Shown: positions 41,909 to 49,989 of the stretch, piece by piece
How positions within the stretch are numbered: the first letter of the stretch is position 1
Layout: each line of letters opens with the position of its first letter
Assembly (NCBI RefSeq): GCF_026340305.1
Contig: NZ_JAPEPI010000001.1
Location: 1,302,001-1,366,000 of the forward strand
Source: Streptomyces sp. NBC_01381
Lineage (GTDB): Bacteria > Actinomycetota > Actinomycetes > Streptomycetales > Streptomycetaceae
DNA: 64,000 nt
Direction: 5' to 3'
Position numbers and translations under genes: made by a program
Notes under the pieces: model-generated
Told to the model about the DNA's origin: nothing
Databases searched by the model: none
The model's input: the letters and a program-made list of their open reading frames with translations, nothing else

Positions 41909-41966
41909 ATGGGTGGGCGGGAAGAATTCGCCGCGAAGCGGCGCTTCGAAAGCGCCCCACTCACCG
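41909..41966. repeat. Family-2 repeat
   Basis: GGGTGGGCGGGAAGAATT leads to CGCCGCGAAGCGGCG (41929-41943) and then CGAAAGCGCCCCAC. It lies in the 97-bp gap between the ligase and crotonase genes and slightly overlaps the ligase stop. Confidence 0.75.
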
Positions 41967-44186
41967 GCAGACGGCCAAGGCGTCAAGAGCGACGGCCCCC
42001 TGCCCCCGGGGCAGAACCATCAGCGGATTGATGTCCAACTCGGCAATCTCATCGCCCAGTTCAAGCGCCATCCGCTGAACCCGCAGCACGACTTCGACGA
42101 GCGCGTCGACGTCAGCGGGCGGCGCCCCTCGAACCCCGTCCAGCAAGGCCCGCCCCCGCAACTCGGAAAGCATCGCGGAGGCTTGGGCCTCCCCAAAGGG
42201 CGGGACCCGCACGGCCACGTCCCGCAGGACTTCGACAAGGACCCCGCCAAGACCCACCGTCACGGTCGGCCCGAACAGCTCGTCCTGGGTGACGCCGACC
42301 ACCATCTCGACGCCCCGCTCCACCATCTGGCAGACCAGTACGCCGTCAAGGGCGATCCCCTCGTAGCGCGCGATGTCGGTCAGCTCCCGATAGGCGTCCC
42401 GCACCTGGCTGGCCGAGGTCAGCCCGACCTTCACCAGGCCGAGTTCGCTTTTGTGGGCGAGCCGCGCGCCAGAGGCTTTCATCACGACCGGGTAGCCGAC
42501 GAGCCCCGCCGCCCGCACGGCCGCCGCCGCGCTGGTCACCAACTGCTCACGCGGTACGCGAATCCCGTACGCGCGCAGCAGCTGCTTCGCCGCGTGCTCG
42601 CTCAGCTGCTGGCCCGGCCGCATCAGGGCCTGGGCCTTGCGGAAGGACGGCGACGCGGTGCGGGGCGCGTCGGCGAAGGGGGAGCGGTAGCCGGCCGTGA
42701 AGCGGTGGTGGTCGAGATAGGCGCGCACCGCCGTGATGCAGTTGGCGAAGGTGCGGAAGGTGGCGACGCGCGAGGAGCCGAGGAGCGTCGTGCGGTAGGC
42801 CTCCTCGGTGCCGACGGGCGAGCCCCACACCACGCACACCAGCTTGTCCGTCTGTTCCGCCGCGTCCACCAGGTCCTGGGCGAGCTTGTCGCTCATGGGC
42901 GGAAAGGGGCCGGTGATGGGGCAGATGAGCACCCCCACCTCCGGGTCGTCCAGGATCGCGTCGATGATCTTCCGGCCGCGCCAGTCGCCGACCGGATGCC
43001 CGCCGTTGTCGACGGGGTTGGCGACGTTCAGATAGTCCGGTATCCACTGGTGCAGCTCCGTCTGCTTGGCGCCGGAGAGGGTGGGGAGCCGCAGCCCCGC
43101 CTCGGTCGCCAGGTCAGAGAAGTGCGCGCCCGTGCCGCCCGAGATCGAATAGACGACGACGCCGTCGGCCTGCGGTGCCCGCGCGCGGGCCAACAGGGCG
43201 GAGGTGTCCTGGAGTTCGTCGAGTCCGTCCACGCGGATCACGCCGTACTGCCGCATCGCCGCGTCGACGACCGCGTCGGCGCCGGTGAGCTTGCCGGTGT
43301 GTGAGGCGGCCATCCTGGCGCCGGTCTCGGTGCGGCCGACCTTGACGGCGACGACGGGTACGCCGTGCCGGGCCGCCCGGTCGGCGGCGAGCAGGAAGGA
43401 GCGGCCGTCCTTGAGGCCTTCGACGTAACAGGCGATGGCCCCGACCTCGGGCTGTTCGGCGAAGTAGGAGATGAAGTCGGCGGTCTCCAGGTCGGCTTCG
43501 TTGCCGGTGGGTGCCCAGTGGGAGAGGCGTATGCCGATCTCCTGCAGGGTGAAGACGGGCCGGCCCTGGTGGCCGGACTGGGTGATCAGGGCGATCGCGG
43601 GGCCGTCCAGATCGTCGCGGAACCGCTCGAAGGCGTTGAGGTTGGTGTTCGGCCCGAGCAGCCGAAGGCCCGAGCGTTCGACGGCGGCGGCGAGGCGGGC
43701 CTGGGCGGCCGCGCCCTCCTCGCCGGTCTCGGCGAACCCGGAGGCGAAGGCGACGGCGAACTTGACCTTGGACTCGGCGAGTTCCTCGATCACGGGCAGC
43801 GGATCGCTGACGAGGAGTACGGCCAGATCGACCTGTTCCGGCAGGTCCGCGACGGAAGGGAAGCAGCGTATGCCGAAGACGGACTGACGGGTGGGGTGCA
43901 CCGGATGCAGCCGGGCGCCGCCGCGCTCGGCCCAGGCGATGAGCTGGCGCGTGATGCCGGTGTTGGGCCGTCCTTCGGCGTCCGACGCGCCGATGACGGC
44001 GACGGACTCGGGGCGGAAGAACTTGTCGAGGTCCGGTACTTCGGCGTGCAGTGGGCGTCCGCTGACGTCCAGGTCGTCCGCCGTGGCGGCCTGGCCGTGG
44101 ACGCTGGGTGCCGGGGCTTCGCCGCAGGCCACAACACGCGCGCGGCGGGGGTCGGTGGTGAAGGTGCCGTAAGTCGATCCAAGCAT
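41961..44186 (-). CDS. Acyl-CoA synthetase, ADP-forming (ACD type, fused subunits)
   Basis: ATG 44186 (MLGSTYGTFT) gives 741 aa. Domains in order: CoA-binding Rossmann (about 50-150, PESVAVIGASD), succinyl-CoA-ligase-like domains with the phosphohistidine motif AASHTGKLTGAD, and a C-terminal ATP-grasp_5 domain (about 515-735, YPVVMKASGARLAHKSELGL). These enzymes couple acyl-CoA formation or breakdown to ATP/ADP through a phosphohistidine. The substrate is unknown. Two CTGACG-type operators lie 33 and 57 nt upstream. Confidence 0.9.
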   Translation of the reverse strand: MLGSTYGTFTTDPRRARVVACGEAPAPSVHGQAATADDLDVSGRPLHAEVPDLDKFFRPESVAVIGASDAEGRPNTGITRQLIAWAERGGARLHPVHPTRQSVFGIRCFPSVADLPEQVDLAVLLVSDPLPVIEELAESKVKFAVAFASGFAETGEEGAAAQARLAAAVERSGLRLLGPNTNLNAFERFRDDLDGPAIALITQSGHQGRPVFTLQEIGIRLSHWAPTGNEADLETADFISYFAEQPEVGAIACYVEGLKDGRSFLLAADRAARHGVPVVAVKVGRTETGARMAASHTGKLTGADAVVDAAMRQYGVIRVDGLDELQDTSALLARARAPQADGVVVYSISGGTGAHFSDLATEAGLRLPTLSGAKQTELHQWIPDYLNVANPVDNGGHPVGDWRGRKIIDAILDDPEVGVLICPITGPFPPMSDKLAQDLVDAAEQTDKLVCVVWGSPVGTEEAYRTTLLGSSRVATFRTFANCITAVRAYLDHHRFTAGYRSPFADAPRTASPSFRKAQALMRPGQQLSEHAAKQLLRAYGIRVPREQLVTSAAAAVRAAGLVGYPVVMKASGARLAHKSELGLVKVGLTSASQVRDAYRELTDIARYEGIALDGVLVCQMVERGVEMVVGVTQDELFGPTVTVGLGGVLVEVLRDVAVRVPPFGEAQASAMLSELRGRALLDGVRGAPPADVDALVEVVLRVQRMALELGDEIAELDINPLMVLPRGQGAVALDALAVCR

Positions 44187-44219
44187 CGGTCCGCCCGCTC
44201 CTGTGTGACAGCAACTCAA

Positions 44220-44258
44220 CTGACGCTCAGTCAGATTACTGAACTGACGCTGCGTCAG
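44220..44258. promoter_or_regulatory. Two CTGACG-type operators upstream of ADP-forming ligase
   Basis: CTGACGCTCAGTCAG (44220-44234) and the perfect palindrome CTGACGCTGCGTCAG (44244-44258) have centres 24 bp apart. They lie 33 and 57 nt before the ligase ATG. Confidence 0.8.
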
Positions 44259-44473
44259 GAACAGTGCTGCATGCAAAGTATGGGGCGTCCCTTGAGCTGT
44301 ACCCGTTGACCCGGGGGCGCTACCCCCTGCCGGGGGCTGGGCGTCGGGAGGGGGGTTGTATCGGCCACCGGGGGTGCCATACCCCGGTGGCCGGGGGGCG
44401 TTGGCCCACTGCGGGGCCGTTGGGGGCGGGTGTTTGTCGACTGTGCGCCGTCGTGGGCGGGGTGTGTGTCGAC

Positions 44474-44524
44474 TCCTGCGCCGTCGTGGCTGGTCGCGCA
44501 GTTCCCCGCGCCCCTTCGGGGCCC
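44474..44524. repeat. Family-1 intergenic repeat
   Basis: GTCGTGGCTGGTCGCGCAG leads to TTCCCCGCGCCCCTTCGGGG. The terminal GCCCC-TTC-GGGGC hairpin is intact. Confidence 0.85.
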
Positions 44525-44642
44525 GGACCCCGGCTTCGGTTGTATTGCTCAGGTGGCTGCGCCCCGCGTCCCGCGCCCCGCGTCCCGCGCCCCTTTGGGG
44601 CGCCCCGAAGGGGCGCTCCTTCGGGGCTCGGCCGCGCTTCGG

Positions 44643-45821
44643 CTACCTGCGCCTCGCGCCCTGTGTCCTCGCCACCGCCTTCGCGATCTTCTCGGCGTCC
44701 AGGGCCAGTTCGCGCAGCATTCCGCTGATCGGGTTCGTGAAGCCGGTGAAGTAGAGGCCCGGTGCCGTCCGTGGCGTCCGTGACCCCTGGACGACCGGTG
44801 CACCCCGCTCGTCGAGTACGCCGAGGTCGCCGACGAGCGGCTCGAGGCCGCGCCGGTAGCCCGTCGCCGCGATGACGACCTCGGGGCCGATACGGGTGCC
44901 GTCCGCGAGGGCGATCTTGCCGTCCTCGAAGGACTCGACGGCCGCGACCGGTTCGACCCGCCCCTTGCGCACGGCGTCGATCAGACCCACGTCCTGTACG
45001 GGGATCGCCCCCTCGGCGACCCGCGAGTACAGGCCCGTGTCCGGGCGCGGCAGCCCCTGCTCGGCCAGGTCGGGAACGCTCACCTTGGCGAGCGGGCGCG
45101 CGATGCGGTCCACCAGGGACACCGGGAGCCTGCGGCACAGGATTCCGGAGAGCTGCGCGGGCCAGCCGGCCGTGGAGCGGCGCACGATGTGCGGCGCGGT
45201 GCGCACCGCGAGCCGTACGCGGGACGCGCCGCCGTCGGCGAGGTCGACGGCGATCTCGGCGCCGGTGTTGCCGACGCCGACGACCAGGACGTCCTTGCCT
45301 TCGTAGGGGCCGGCGTTGCGGTAGGCGCTCGCGTGCAGGAGTTCACCCGCGTACGCGTCGCGGCCGGGCCAGTCGGGCAGGTGGGGCGTGTGGTTGTAGC
45401 CGGTGGCGACCACCACCGCGCTGCCGGTCAGCTGCCGGCCGCCGGTGGCGTGCAGCAGCCAGCCGTTGCCGTCGGGGGCCGGTTCGAGGCGGGAGACCTC
45501 GACGCCGGTGACGGTCTCCAGCTGGTGGAACTCGGCGTATTTCTCCAGGTAGCGGAGCACATTGTCACGTGACACCCAGCGTCCGAAGGTGCGCGGTATC
45601 GGGAGCCCCGGCAGCGCGGAGAGGCGTCGTGTCGTGTGCAGGCGGAGGCGGTCGTAGTGCCCGCGCCAGGAGGCGCCGACGCGGTCGGACCGCTCGAGCA
45701 CGACCGCGCGTACGCCGCGTGCGCGCAAGGCGGCAGCCACCGAGAGCCCGCCGGGTCCGCCGCCGATGACGTACACGGGACGGTCTTGCTGTGGCGCTTG
45801 TGGGGGAGTGGTGTCGGCCAT
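44643..45821 (-). CDS. FAD-dependent monooxygenase (FMO/YUCCA-like)
   Basis: I chose ATG 45821 (MADTTPPQAP), giving 392 aa. Two dinucleotide-binding motifs are seen, YVIGGGPGGLSVAAAL for FAD and LVVGVGNTGAEIAVDL for NADPH. The FMO-like ATGYNHTPHLPDWPG and VVIAATGYRRGLEP segments are also present. It oxygenates a ketone or heteroatom substrate; a Baeyer-Villiger role in ring or side-chain cleavage is possible but unproven. It is divergent from the DoxX/DUF35 operon. The single operator lies nearer the DoxX gene. Confidence 0.88.
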   Translation of the reverse strand: MADTTPPQAPQQDRPVYVIGGGPGGLSVAAALRARGVRAVVLERSDRVGASWRGHYDRLRLHTTRRLSALPGLPIPRTFGRWVSRDNVLRYLEKYAEFHQLETVTGVEVSRLEPAPDGNGWLLHATGGRQLTGSAVVVATGYNHTPHLPDWPGRDAYAGELLHASAYRNAGPYEGKDVLVVGVGNTGAEIAVDLADGGASRVRLAVRTAPHIVRRSTAGWPAQLSGILCRRLPVSLVDRIARPLAKVSVPDLAEQGLPRPDTGLYSRVAEGAIPVQDVGLIDAVRKGRVEPVAAVESFEDGKIALADGTRIGPEVVIAATGYRRGLEPLVGDLGVLDERGAPVVQGSRTPRTAPGLYFTGFTNPISGMLRELALDAEKIAKAVARTQGARRR

Positions 45822-45979
45822 GGACCTGAGCGTAATCACGTGGTCACTTGATGGGGGACGGTCAAGCCCCAAACCGGTTGCGAATTGATCACACGTGTAC
45901 GCGGTGTGCGGTATGTCCGCGCCTCGGTCGACTCCCTTCCCGCGTACGCCTCTTGCGCGGTCGCCGCCCATGCGCTGAA

Positions 45980-45994
45980 CTGACGTACCGTCAG
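45980..45994. promoter_or_regulatory. CTGACG-type operator upstream of DoxX-DUF35 operon
   Basis: CTGACGTACCGTCAG lies 52 nt before the DoxX-like ATG and 158 nt from the FMO start. Confidence 0.75.
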
Positions 45995-46046
45995 AAACGC
46001 GTACCCGAAAGCACCCGAAAGCCGAGTAAGCGGGAGAGGCCACGGC

Positions 46047-46499
46047 ATGGACACGATCTGGCTCACCGGCGCCGAATGGCTCGCCGTGCTCCGCATAGGC
46101 CTCGGCCTGTGGTGGCTGGAGAGCTGGCGGCACAAGGACAAGAAGGGCTGGTTCGAGCGCGGCACGGGCATCGCCTGGGCGGCCGACGTGGCCGCCAAGC
46201 ACAAGTGGAACGCGGTCCGCAGCGGCTTCGACACGGTGATCGCGCCGCGCCCCAAGACCATGGCGTACGTCGTCGTCTACGCCGAACTCGCCCTGGGTCT
46301 CGGCCTGATCGCCGGCTTCCTCAGCCCGATCGCCCTGATCGGCGGTCTGCTGCTCAACCTCCTCTATCTCCTCCTCATGATCCACGACTGGGCCGAGCAG
46401 GGGCAGAACGCGATGATGGCGCTGATCTCGCTCGTCGCCCTCTTCGCCATGTCCTGGCAGTCGTGGTCGCTCGACAACGCGATGGGACTGTTCCTGTGA
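46047..46499 (+). CDS. DoxX-like four-helix membrane protein
   Basis: ATG 46047 follows GGGAGAGG, giving 150 aa. Four TM segments are seen (EWLAVLRIGLGLWWLESW, TMAYVVVYAELALGLGLIAG, IALIGGLLLNLLYLLLMIHD, MMALISLVALFAMSW). DoxX/TQO proteins are quinone-interacting or stress-linked membrane subunits. The role here is unknown, but its operator and GTGA coupling to the DUF35 gene place it in the catabolic regulon. Confidence 0.83.
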   Translation: MDTIWLTGAEWLAVLRIGLGLWWLESWRHKDKKGWFERGTGIAWAADVAAKHKWNAVRSGFDTVIAPRPKTMAYVVVYAELALGLGLIAGFLSPIALIGGLLLNLLYLLLMIHDWAEQGQNAMMALISLVALFAMSWQSWSLDNAMGLFL

Positions 46500-46942
46500 G
46501 CACCGCTCCCGCGGGCACCGGCCCGCGCTTCGACCTCCCCGAGCCCGACGCCTTCACCCGCCCCTACTGGGACGCGGCAGCCGAAGGCCGGCTCCTGATC
46601 CGCCGCTGCGGCGGGTGCGGCACGGCGCATCACTATCCGCGCGAGTTCTGCCCCCGCTGCTGGAGCGAGGACGTCACCTGGGAGCGGGCGAGCGGCCGGG
46701 CGACGCTCTACACCTGGTCGGTCGTCCACCGGAACGACCTGCCGCCCTTCGGCGGCCGCGTCCCGTACATCGCCGCCGTCGTCGACCTCGCCGAGGGCCC
46801 GCGCATGATGACGGAGATCGTCGACTGCGGGGAGGACGAGCTGCGCATCGGGATGGGGCTTGAGGTGGCCTTCCGGGAGGCAGGGGGGTTTGCGGTGGCG
46901 GTGTTCAGGGGGGTGGGGGTCGGCGGGGGGCCTCGGTTGTAG
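46496..46942 (+). CDS. DUF35 zinc-ribbon/OB-fold protein (ChsH2-type partner)
   Basis: GTG 46496 overlaps the DoxX stop, giving 148 aa. An N-terminal rubredoxin-like zinc ribbon (CGGCGTAHHYPREFCPRC, four Cys) is followed by an OB fold (RATLYTWSVVHRNDLPPFGG ... PRMMTEIVDC). In mycobacterial steroid side-chain degradation the DUF35 domain of ChsH2 binds and activates the aldolase Ltp2. No thiolase-fold gene is adjacent. The nearest is at 49990, so they may pair in trans. Confidence 0.87.
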   Translation: MSTAPAGTGPRFDLPEPDAFTRPYWDAAAEGRLLIRRCGGCGTAHHYPREFCPRCWSEDVTWERASGRATLYTWSVVHRNDLPPFGGRVPYIAAVVDLAEGPRMMTEIVDCGEDELRIGMGLEVAFREAGGFAVAVFRGVGVGGGPRL

Positions 46943-46955
46943 GACGGGGCCGCGC

Positions 46956-47043
46956 CGGTATGTCCGTACTATCCATCTCGGTCCGAGCGTCTTGCTGCTG
47001 CGGCTGGGGAGTGCTGCGTACCGTGCTCCGTGCGGACATACCG
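46956..47043. repeat. 88-bp inverted-terminal-repeat element, copy 1
   Basis: The ends CGGTATGTCCG (46956-46966) and CGGACATACCG (47033-47043) are inverted repeats of 11 bp. Similarity to copy 2 (49833-49920, opposite orientation) extends about 15-30 bp outside the ends. The interior is partly protein-like in one frame (ISARSTVRSTPQPQQQ on the minus strand), but codon use does not support a gene. Confidence 0.75.
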
Positions 47044-47169
47044 ACACGTCCCCTCGCGTCTCGTCGCGCGCTGTGGGTGCGTGGGGGTCGGGCCGCCGCT
47101 GTGTGGCGACGGGTGCTCGCGGACCAGAAATCGTTTCCGTACATCACCCGGTGCGATGGATCATCGTCC

Positions 47170-48060
47170 ATGGCCTCATCTTCCGAACCCCGCTGGCAGC
47201 TGACCTCCGACCTCGATGAATTCCGGTCCCGCGCACGGGACTTCCTGCACTCCGCTCCCGCCCTGCACACCGCGCTGCTCAGCGTCACCGAGACGCTGCG
47301 TACGCGGGGCCTTAATGCGTACGGGGATGGGGCGCCCCTCTTCGGAGTCCTCGCCGACGGTGATGGCGCCGACAGTGACGGCGCCGTGACCGGTGCCTTC
47401 GTGTGGACACCGCCGCACGGCCTCGCCCTGAGCCCGCTCACCGACGCCTCCGCCGCCGACGAGCTCGCCGCGGTGCTCGCCGACGCGGGGCGTCAACTGC
47501 CGGGCGTCGGCGGCGAGGAGACCACCGCGGCCGCGTTCGCCGACGCCTGGCAGCGGCGCACCGGGGCCGTCGCCACCGTCGCCTACCGGCAGCGGCTGTA
47601 CCGCCTGGGCACGCTCACCCCACCCGAGCCGTCACCGCAGGGCGGCGCGCGCGTCGCCACCGCCGCGGACCGGGAGCTCCTGGCGCGCTGGCACACGGAG
47701 TTCGAGGAGTCCGTCGGCGGGCACGCGGGGATGGAGGCGGGCGCATGGGCCGACACCCGCATCGCCTACGGAGGCGCCACCCTGTGGGAAACCCCCGACG
47801 GCACGCCCGTCGCCATGGCGGGCAACACCCGCCAGGTCGCGGGCCAGGTCCGGGTCGCGCCCGTCTACACCCCCGCCGACCTGCGCGGCCGCGGCTACGC
47901 GGGAGCCGCCACCGTCGCGGTGAGCCGGGCCGCGCTGGACGCCGGGGCGGACGAGGTGCTGCTCTTCACGGACCTCGAAAACCCCACGAGCAACGGGCTG
48001 TACCAGCGGATCGGCTATCGGCCGGTGCGGGACTTCACGTTGTACGACTTCACGGCGTAG
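47170..48060 (+). CDS. GNAT-family N-acetyltransferase
   Basis: I chose ATG 47170 (MASSSEPRWQ), giving 296 aa. The C-terminal GNAT domain (about 155-295) has the acetyl-CoA pyrophosphate motif in YTPADLRGRGYAGAATVAVS and the NGLYQRIGYRPV ending. The N-terminal half is a degenerate GNAT-like or regulatory domain (SVTETLRTRGLNAYGDGAPL). Substrate unknown. The last codons (TTC ACG GCG TAG) seed the tandem array that fills the downstream gap. Confidence 0.86.
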   Translation: MASSSEPRWQLTSDLDEFRSRARDFLHSAPALHTALLSVTETLRTRGLNAYGDGAPLFGVLADGDGADSDGAVTGAFVWTPPHGLALSPLTDASAADELAAVLADAGRQLPGVGGEETTAAAFADAWQRRTGAVATVAYRQRLYRLGTLTPPEPSPQGGARVATAADRELLARWHTEFEESVGGHAGMEAGAWADTRIAYGGATLWETPDGTPVAMAGNTRQVAGQVRVAPVYTPADLRGRGYAGAATVAVSRAALDAGADEVLLFTDLENPTSNGLYQRIGYRPVRDFTLYDFTA

Positions 48061-48395
48061 GTGGGCCGAGAGCCGCTCCGACTTCACGGCGTGGGTGGGG
48101 CGGAGGCGGGTCCGGCCGCACGGCGTGGGTGGGCTGGGGGCGGGTCCGGGCGCACGGCGTAGGTAGACCGGGAGCTGGTCCGGCCGCACGGCGTGGGCGC
48201 CTGACACGCTCGGGTCTCATGGCGTGGGCGTCTGGCGCTGAGGCCTCATGGCGTAGGTAGACCGGGAGCAGGTCCGGCCCACACGGCGTAGGCGCCTGAC
48301 GCTCGGGTCTCACGGTGTGGGTGTCTGACGCTCGGGTCTCATGGCGTAGATGCCTGGCGCTGCGGCCTCATCGCATAGGCGCCTGGCGCTCCTGC
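48048..48395. repeat. Tandem array of about 11 units filling a convergent gap
   Basis: Units of 29-35 bp each begin CACGGCGTAGG, CACGGCGTGGG or CATGGCGTAGG. Two alternating types occur: a longer one ending GGTCCGGCCG and a shorter one ending CGCTCGGGTCT. The first unit contains the GNAT stop codon and the last abuts the stop of the opposing oxidase-like gene. No spacer diversity or CRISPR-like structure is seen. Confidence 0.88.
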
Positions 48396-48396
48396 C

Positions 48397-49107
48397 TCAG
48401 GGCCACAGCAGCTCCCGGGCCCAACTCCCGTCCGCCGCACGCCGGTAGCGCAGTCGCACATGCCGGCGTCGTGCGTCGCCCTGGAAGAACTCGACCTCCT
48501 CTGGGGCGAGCACATACAGCGTCCAGCTCGGTGCCGGTGCGTCCGGTTCCGCCTGTGCCCGTTGCCAGGCGGTCTCGCTCGCGGCGACCAGATCCTCGTA
48601 CGACGGCAGTGCTTCGCTCTGCCTGCCGACCAGCGCCGACGCCAGCGCCCCCGGCGAGCGTCGCGCGAGGTCGGCACGGCTCTCGGCGGGGCCCGCGGCC
48701 GTGACCCTGCCGCGCACCCGGACCTGGCGCCCCTGCGCGGGCCAGTAGAAGCCGAGCGCCGCATCGGGGCGCGCCGCGAGCTGGCGGCCCTTGGCGCTGC
48801 CCGCGTGCGAGCCGAAGTGCCAGCCGGCCGCGTCCGCGTCGTGCAGCATGATCGTCCGTACGTCGGGACGTCCCGTCTCGTCCGCCGTGGCGAGGCTCAT
48901 CGTGTGCGGCTCCACCTGCCCCGCCTGCGCGACCTCCACGAACCACTGCCAGAAGAGGGGGAGCGGTTCGGCGGGGACCGCCGCAGGGTCGAGGGCGGGC
49001 AGTTCGGTGTCCCACACCTTCAGGGTGCGGAGCAGGGCGCGGCCCTGGGACTCGGGGTCGGTGGCGGATGTCGGGGCAGCGGTCGTCGCCTCAGGGATCT
49101 CGGTCAT
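48397..49107 (-). CDS. Pyridoxamine 5'-phosphate oxidase-like FMN protein
   Basis: ATG 49107 gives 236 aa. It is a PNPOx-like split barrel: MSLATADETGRPDVRTIMLH and HFGSHAGSAKGRQLAARPDA for FMN binding, GFYWPAQGRQVRVRGRV, and a C-terminal dimerisation tail ending RRAADGSWARELLWP. It oxidises PNP/PMP to PLP in canonical members. Divergence from PdxH in the tail leaves open an F420- or FMN-oxidoreductase of different specificity. It is not linked to the operators. Confidence 0.85.
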   Translation of the reverse strand: MTEIPEATTAAPTSATDPESQGRALLRTLKVWDTELPALDPAAVPAEPLPLFWQWFVEVAQAGQVEPHTMSLATADETGRPDVRTIMLHDADAAGWHFGSHAGSAKGRQLAARPDAALGFYWPAQGRQVRVRGRVTAAGPAESRADLARRSPGALASALVGRQSEALPSYEDLVAASETAWQRAQAEPDAPAPSWTLYVLAPEEVEFFQGDARRRHVRLRYRRAADGSWARELLWP

Positions 49108-49132
49108 GCCGTGAATCTAGTCAACCCGTGAT

Positions 49133-49438
49133 CTAGGTGAGGGCGGTGGTCGTACCCAGGCCCTTCCACCTGCCCGCACCCTCGTACCGCTCGATCCAGA
49201 TCGGCCCTCGTGCGTCGCCGGGCCTGCCGAGCAGGTCGAAGGGCCCGTCGAGACCCTCGACCCGGACCTCCTGCAGGGCTCCCCACAGTTGCTCGCGGGG
49301 CTCCGCCATCGGCTCGTCGTATGAGGACGCCGATGTGGTCGCCCCCTTCGACGTCACCGACTCCAGCGCCTCGGCTACGGCTTTGGCGGCCTGGTACCTC
49401 TCCAGGGCGCCCGGCAGGTGGGAGAGGCTCAGGTCCAT
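49133..49438 (-). CDS. Hypothetical protein, 101 aa
   Basis: ATG 49438 (MDLSLSHLPG) overlaps the end of the kinase stub by 10 bp. It begins with an amphipathic helix (ALERYQAAKAVAEALESV), then a Ser/Thr-rich linker, then LWGALQEVRVEGLDGPFDLL. No family is recognised. It may be a remnant of a gene once fused to or downstream of the kinase, or a small real gene. Codon bias is moderate. Confidence 0.5.
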   Translation of the reverse strand: MDLSLSHLPGALERYQAAKAVAEALESVTSKGATTSASSYDEPMAEPREQLWGALQEVRVEGLDGPFDLLGRPGDARGPIWIERYEGAGRWKGLGTTTALT

Positions 49439-49584
49439 GATCCGGTCGCACCAGGCGGCGCGAAGACCTTGACGGCGACTTCCCGCCCGAGGCCTTCGTC
49501 GAGGGCGCGCCAGACCTCGCCCATGCCGCCGGAGCCGATGGGTTGGCGCAGCCGATTGCGCCCGTCAAGCAGCGTCCCCCGCAT
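49429..49584 (-). pseudogene. Truncated Ser/Thr protein kinase N-terminus
   Basis: ATG 49584 to TGA 49429 encodes 51 aa. It matches the very start of a PASTA/Pkn-type kinase: a glycine loop IGSGGMGEVWRALDEGLG and the ATP-binding Lys in REVAVKVF, then GATGSWT and stop. Helix C, the catalytic HRD, DFG and everything after are missing. The downstream DNA encodes an unrelated frame, so this is a decayed kinase gene or recombination scar. Confidence 0.75.
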
Positions 49585-49654
49585 CTCCCCGAGCGTAGGC
49601 CCGGAGGGCTGCCCTCAGTAGCCCGCCGATGCCCCGCGGCGCCGCCTCACCGAA

Positions 49655-49735
49655 CAAGCCTTTCCCGCCCACCCGCCCGATTGCCCCGCAGCGACGGGGC
49701 GTCTGGCTGCCGTAGGGGTGGGTGGGGGAGGCGGT
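49655..49735. repeat. Family-2 repeat, variant core
   Basis: Outer CCCGCCCACCCGCCC and GGGTGGGTGGGGG arms flank a GCCCCG-CAGCGA-CGGGGC hairpin (49683-49700) instead of the usual CCGCCGC core. It lies in the 405-bp gap 49585-49989, which contains no supported gene. Confidence 0.6.
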
Positions 49736-49832
49736 GGAACCACACCACTCACCCGCAGTACGCGACGTACGCAAGGGACGGGACATCGGCCTCCACGCAC
49801 CGTCAGCGCGCAACGCTCGCGAGGGGACGTGT

Positions 49833-49920
49833 CGGTATTTCCGCACGGAGCACGGTACGCAGCACTCCCCAGCCTCAGCAGCAGAACGCTCGGACCGAGA
49901 TGGCGAGTACGGACATACCG
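49833..49920. repeat. 88-bp inverted-terminal-repeat element, copy 2
   Basis: The ends CGGTATTTCCG (49833-49843) and CGGACATACCG (49910-49920) match copy 1 in inverse orientation. Both copies are 88 bp, and flanks such as ACACGTCCCCTCGCG are also shared. There is no transposase. Confidence 0.75.
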
Positions 49921-49989
49921 GCGCAGCCCCGCCCCCAAGACGAACAGCCCCGCAGAGCACACCGCACCCCCGGCCGGCAGGAGGCCCCC

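Larger units (their letters stand above)
44187..44642. other. 456-bp repeat-rich intergenic region
   Basis: It holds two operators (44220-44258), a family-1 repeat (44474-44524), and then runs of GC palindromes (GCGCCCCTTTGGGGCGCCCC near 44589) up to the FMO stop codon. No gene is supported; frames here are repeat-driven. Confidence 0.7.

Noticed and set aside
46960..47169. N-terminal extension of the GNAT protein
   Set aside because: It would be encoded by the 88-bp repeat element and is Cys/Arg-rich; the family-like protein starts at ATG 47170.
48048..48395. CRISPR-like array
   Set aside because: Units are contiguous and degenerate with no unique spacers, and there are no cas genes; it is a tandem repeat.
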